This document shows, one piece after another, positions 25,311 through 64,000 of a DNA stretch of 64,000 nt. The notes below the pieces were generated by a model that did not search any database, was not told the DNA's origin, and worked only from the letters and a program-made list of their open reading frames with translations. The stretch is from Numida meleagris. Taxonomy: Eukaryota; Chordata; Aves; Galliformes; Numididae. The stretch's first letter is position 1, and each line of letters begins with the position of its first letter. Location of the stretch: NCBI RefSeq assembly GCF_002078875.1, contig NC_034412.1, positions 8,426,688 through 8,490,687 on the forward strand, read 5' to 3'. The position numbers and the translations under genes were made by a program.

Positions 25311-25317
25311 TATAAGG
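25311..25317 (+). promoter_or_regulatory. ABCC5: TATA-like box TATAAGG
   Basis: TATAAGG sits about 65 bp upstream of the exon 1 donor. If used, transcription would begin near 25340. In a CpG-island promoter it may be only one of several start positions. Confidence 0.5.
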
Positions 25318-25340
25318 GATGTTGTTTGGCTGCGCGGCCG

Positions 25341-25381
25341 CTGAGTGGAAAAGCCGCAGTGGGGGCAGTCGGCGGGCGGAG
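25341..25381 (+). other. ABCC5: ABCC5 exon 1 (non-coding, 5' end approximate)
   Basis: A non-coding first exon ends at the strong donor CGGAG|GTGAGC. Its 5' end is inferred from the TATA-like box; a start upstream of 25319 would bring in an upstream ATG. It joins exon 2 at 26204. Confidence 0.6.
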
Positions 25382-25408
25382 GTGAGCGGGACCACCCCGC
25401 CCGTTACC

Positions 25409-25431
25409 GGGGGTGGGGGCAGCGGGACGGG
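25409..25431 (+). other. ABCC5: G-quadruplex motif at the start of ABCC5 intron 1
   Basis: Four G-runs (G5-T-G5-CAGC-G3-AC-G3) on the non-template strand, 28 bp after the exon 1 donor, fit the G3+N1-7 quadruplex consensus. Confidence 0.7.
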
Positions 25432-26203
25432 ACCCTCTGTGTGGGTGAGGGGGCCCTGTGAGGAGGGGTCGAACCCCTCGTCCCTGTGAGGGGAACCGCA
25501 GTGCGGGCCGTGTCCCTGAGGGGGTGGGCGCGGGGCGGCCCCTCGGGGGTGCGGAACGGGGGGGGCTGAGCGCTGCGTTGCGGGGGGGGGTGGTTTTCTT
25601 GTGGGGCTCACATCCCCTTCTGCCCTTACAGCGGGGCCCGTAGGCTGAGGCAGCGCTCAGGGGGGGCCCTGTACGTAATGCTGGCTCAGGCCTCTGGAGC
25701 GAGCAAATGATTTTATGGAGAAGGAGTGTTTTCTCCGAGGTGCGTGGGATGACTCATCTTACTGTGCGATACATATATAGGGAGATGTATTATTCAGAAC
25801 TTTGTGCTGGTGAGCCGTGGGGTTTGTGCGATTTTAAATGTTAATAAAGGACTTCAGGGGAGGTTTGATCTTCTGAGTATAGTTTCTCGAGGTTTTAACT
25901 AAATGCTGCAGTTATTTAATCTGTCAAACTGCATAATCATAGTTCAGAGTTCTAAGGGGGGGTACTATGACTGTACTCGAGTGCACTGAGAGCCTTTGTA
26001 CCATTTATAGTCACCTCAGGGTATGTTTGAACTAGTTCAGAAGGAGCTGCTGTTATGGGACTTCTCAGTCACATTATCGCAGCCTTATTGTAACAAAACT
26101 CCTCTACAATTGCTTTCTTTACTTTTACTTAGTTCCTTTGACTCAACTATTTGTAATGTGTTGGGTGTAACACATAACGAAGTGGAATTTGATTTCTTTC
26201 CAG

Positions 26204-26249
26204 ACTGCTGAGGTGCAAACACAGGTGTAAACCCTGGCGTTTACAGAAG
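26204..26249 (+). other. ABCC5: ABCC5 exon 2 5' UTR part
   Basis: This is the 46-nt leader after the acceptor TTTCTTTCCAG. It contains no ATG of its own, and a TAA at 26228-26230 would close the upstream ORF that begins at 25319 if exon 1 starts that far upstream. Confidence 0.8.
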
Positions 26250-62887
<36,638 letters not shown>

Positions 62888-64000
62888 AATTCAGGGCAAA
62901 GTCACTTTAATTTTGGAGAGCTGCTCTCCCTGCCTGTGGCAGGCCAGCTCTCCTTTCTCCTCCGAGCAGTTTATTGCCTTTTCATCTTTTGTTTTTTAGC
63001 ACAATGTGTCAAGCCAGAGAGTTTTTAAAACTGTGTCAGAAGAATTCTTCATGTTTTTATTATTGTATTTATTCCATAATCATATTACTAATTTTTTTGT
63101 TATTAAATGCACTCTACAAATGGCTCAGGGAGCCATAGTTATAAATGTATCAGAGGCCTATAATGAAGCTTTATACATGTAGCTATATCTATACATAATT
63201 CTGTATATAGCCTATATTTACAGTGGAAATGTAAGCTGTTTATTTTATATTAAAATAAGCACTGTATTAATAACAGTGCATATTCTTTTCTATCATTTTT
63301 GTACAGTTTATGGTACCAGAGGTCTGGCTTTGTTATCGGGCTGTATCAGACACCATTTTGTCTCTTACAGTTGTCTTTTCCTAGTGCCAGATTTTCTGCG
63401 TGTCTGAGTGGAAGTGAAGCTTTGCAATAGTGTCCTTTATTGTCACATCATTGTTGTCTAGCACAGGGGAGAAGAGCACTGTGGTGTAACTCTATTGCAT
63501 TGTAATTTATCAAAGCTATTTGGAGCATCGCTAATGTTCACCACGGCAGCGGCTGCTGCTTGCCATAATGCTTTCCCAAAGCAGGGTTTTTAGTGATCTC
63601 CTGAGTGGAGAACCACTTCTGGGTCACATGAGGGCCTCATATCTTCTCAGTGTCCTGATGCAGTATTTCGGACTGTATCAGCAGAGTTTATGCTCTTTCC
63701 GCTTCGCTGATCTAACACAACCAAAATGTAACTGTTTATGGAATGATCTATAACAAATTAATCATAAGGTTCAAACCATACCCTGTGTGCTGGCAGGAAA
63801 GCCTTTTCCAAGTTGCTCCAGCTGACTGACTCCTTTATCTTGAAGCTGCTAACACTCCTCAGAGGTTTAGGTTGGCTTTCACTGGCACGAGTAACACTAA
63901 CTCTTTGTTCTGCTCACATATACTAAAGTTAAACAACATCAATATTTACTGTTTCTTTATTGCACACTTGTTCAGGAAACAGTCTCCCACTCTGTGTCTT
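62888..64000 (+). other. ABCC5: ABCC5 3' UTR (continues past the window edge)
   Basis: An AT-rich untranslated region with ATTTA-type elements (for example GTATTTATT near 63066) and a block at about 63170-63345 that looks like a conserved vertebrate ABCC5 3' UTR segment. ATTAAA occurs at 63102-63107 and 63249-63254. No AATAAA is seen near the end, so the main cleavage site is likely beyond 64000. No start of the next gene (PARL in human) is visible. Confidence 0.75.

Larger units (their letters stand above)
24480..25660. promoter_or_regulatory. ABCC5: CpG-rich region of the ABCC5 promoter
   Basis: This is a long GC- and CpG-dense stretch spanning the upstream flank, exon 1 and the start of intron 1. 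It contains the inverted repeat at 24.8-24.9 kb, a 15-bp duplication and the core promoter elements listed separately. Confidence 0.8.

Overview
This is a vertebrate nuclear locus, most likely from a galliform bird such as chicken. It holds two divergently oriented, multi-exon protein genes with GT-AG introns. It also carries several CR1 LINE fragments, some ending in the ATTCTATG-type tail typical of avian CR1. I see no operons, phage, CRISPR arrays or other prokaryotic features. The species call rests on CR1 content, compact introns and recalled human orthologues, so chicken, turkey and quail cannot be told apart by eye.

Left part (about 0.26-15.7 kb, minus strand): the complete EIF2B5 gene, encoding the epsilon catalytic subunit of the eIF2B guanine nucleotide exchange factor. 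Sixteen coding exons join in frame to 707 codons plus stop (human protein 721 residues). The start codon is at 15610 and the stop at 1656-1658. The promoter is GC-rich and TATA-less, with two ETS-like sites, and a 16-unit GCGGT-type pentamer repeat lies just upstream.

Middle (about 15.8-25.1 kb): an intergenic interval with a long CR1 3' end (15.9-16.5 kb), a second CR1 tail (23.9 kb) and no gene I can support. From about 24.5 kb it becomes a CpG-rich region holding a near-perfect inverted repeat with arms of about 40 bp, a 15-bp tandem duplication and the ABCC5 promoter. The promoter has two opposed ZNF143/THAP11-type elements, a perfect NRF-1 palindrome and a TATAAGG box.

Right part (about 25.3-64 kb, plus strand): ABCC5 (MRP5), a full ABC exporter of cyclic nucleotides and other organic anions. 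It has one non-coding first exon and 29 coding exons joining in frame to 1435 codons plus stop (human 1437). Intron 2 is about 11.7 kb. The 3' UTR starts at 62888 and probably runs off the window.

The two genes are functionally unrelated: EIF2B5 is a translation initiation factor and ABCC5 a membrane transporter. Their divergent arrangement matches the human 3q27 neighbourhood, except that the human HTR3C/D/E genes lying between them are not recognisable here. I found no previously undescribed system. The most unusual items are the promoter-proximal inverted repeat, the architecture of the ABCC5 promoter with a start-site-dependent upstream ORF, the EIF2B5 pentamer repeat, a tandem splice acceptor in EIF2B5, and a CR1 remnant sitting against the ABCC5 exon 4 acceptor.
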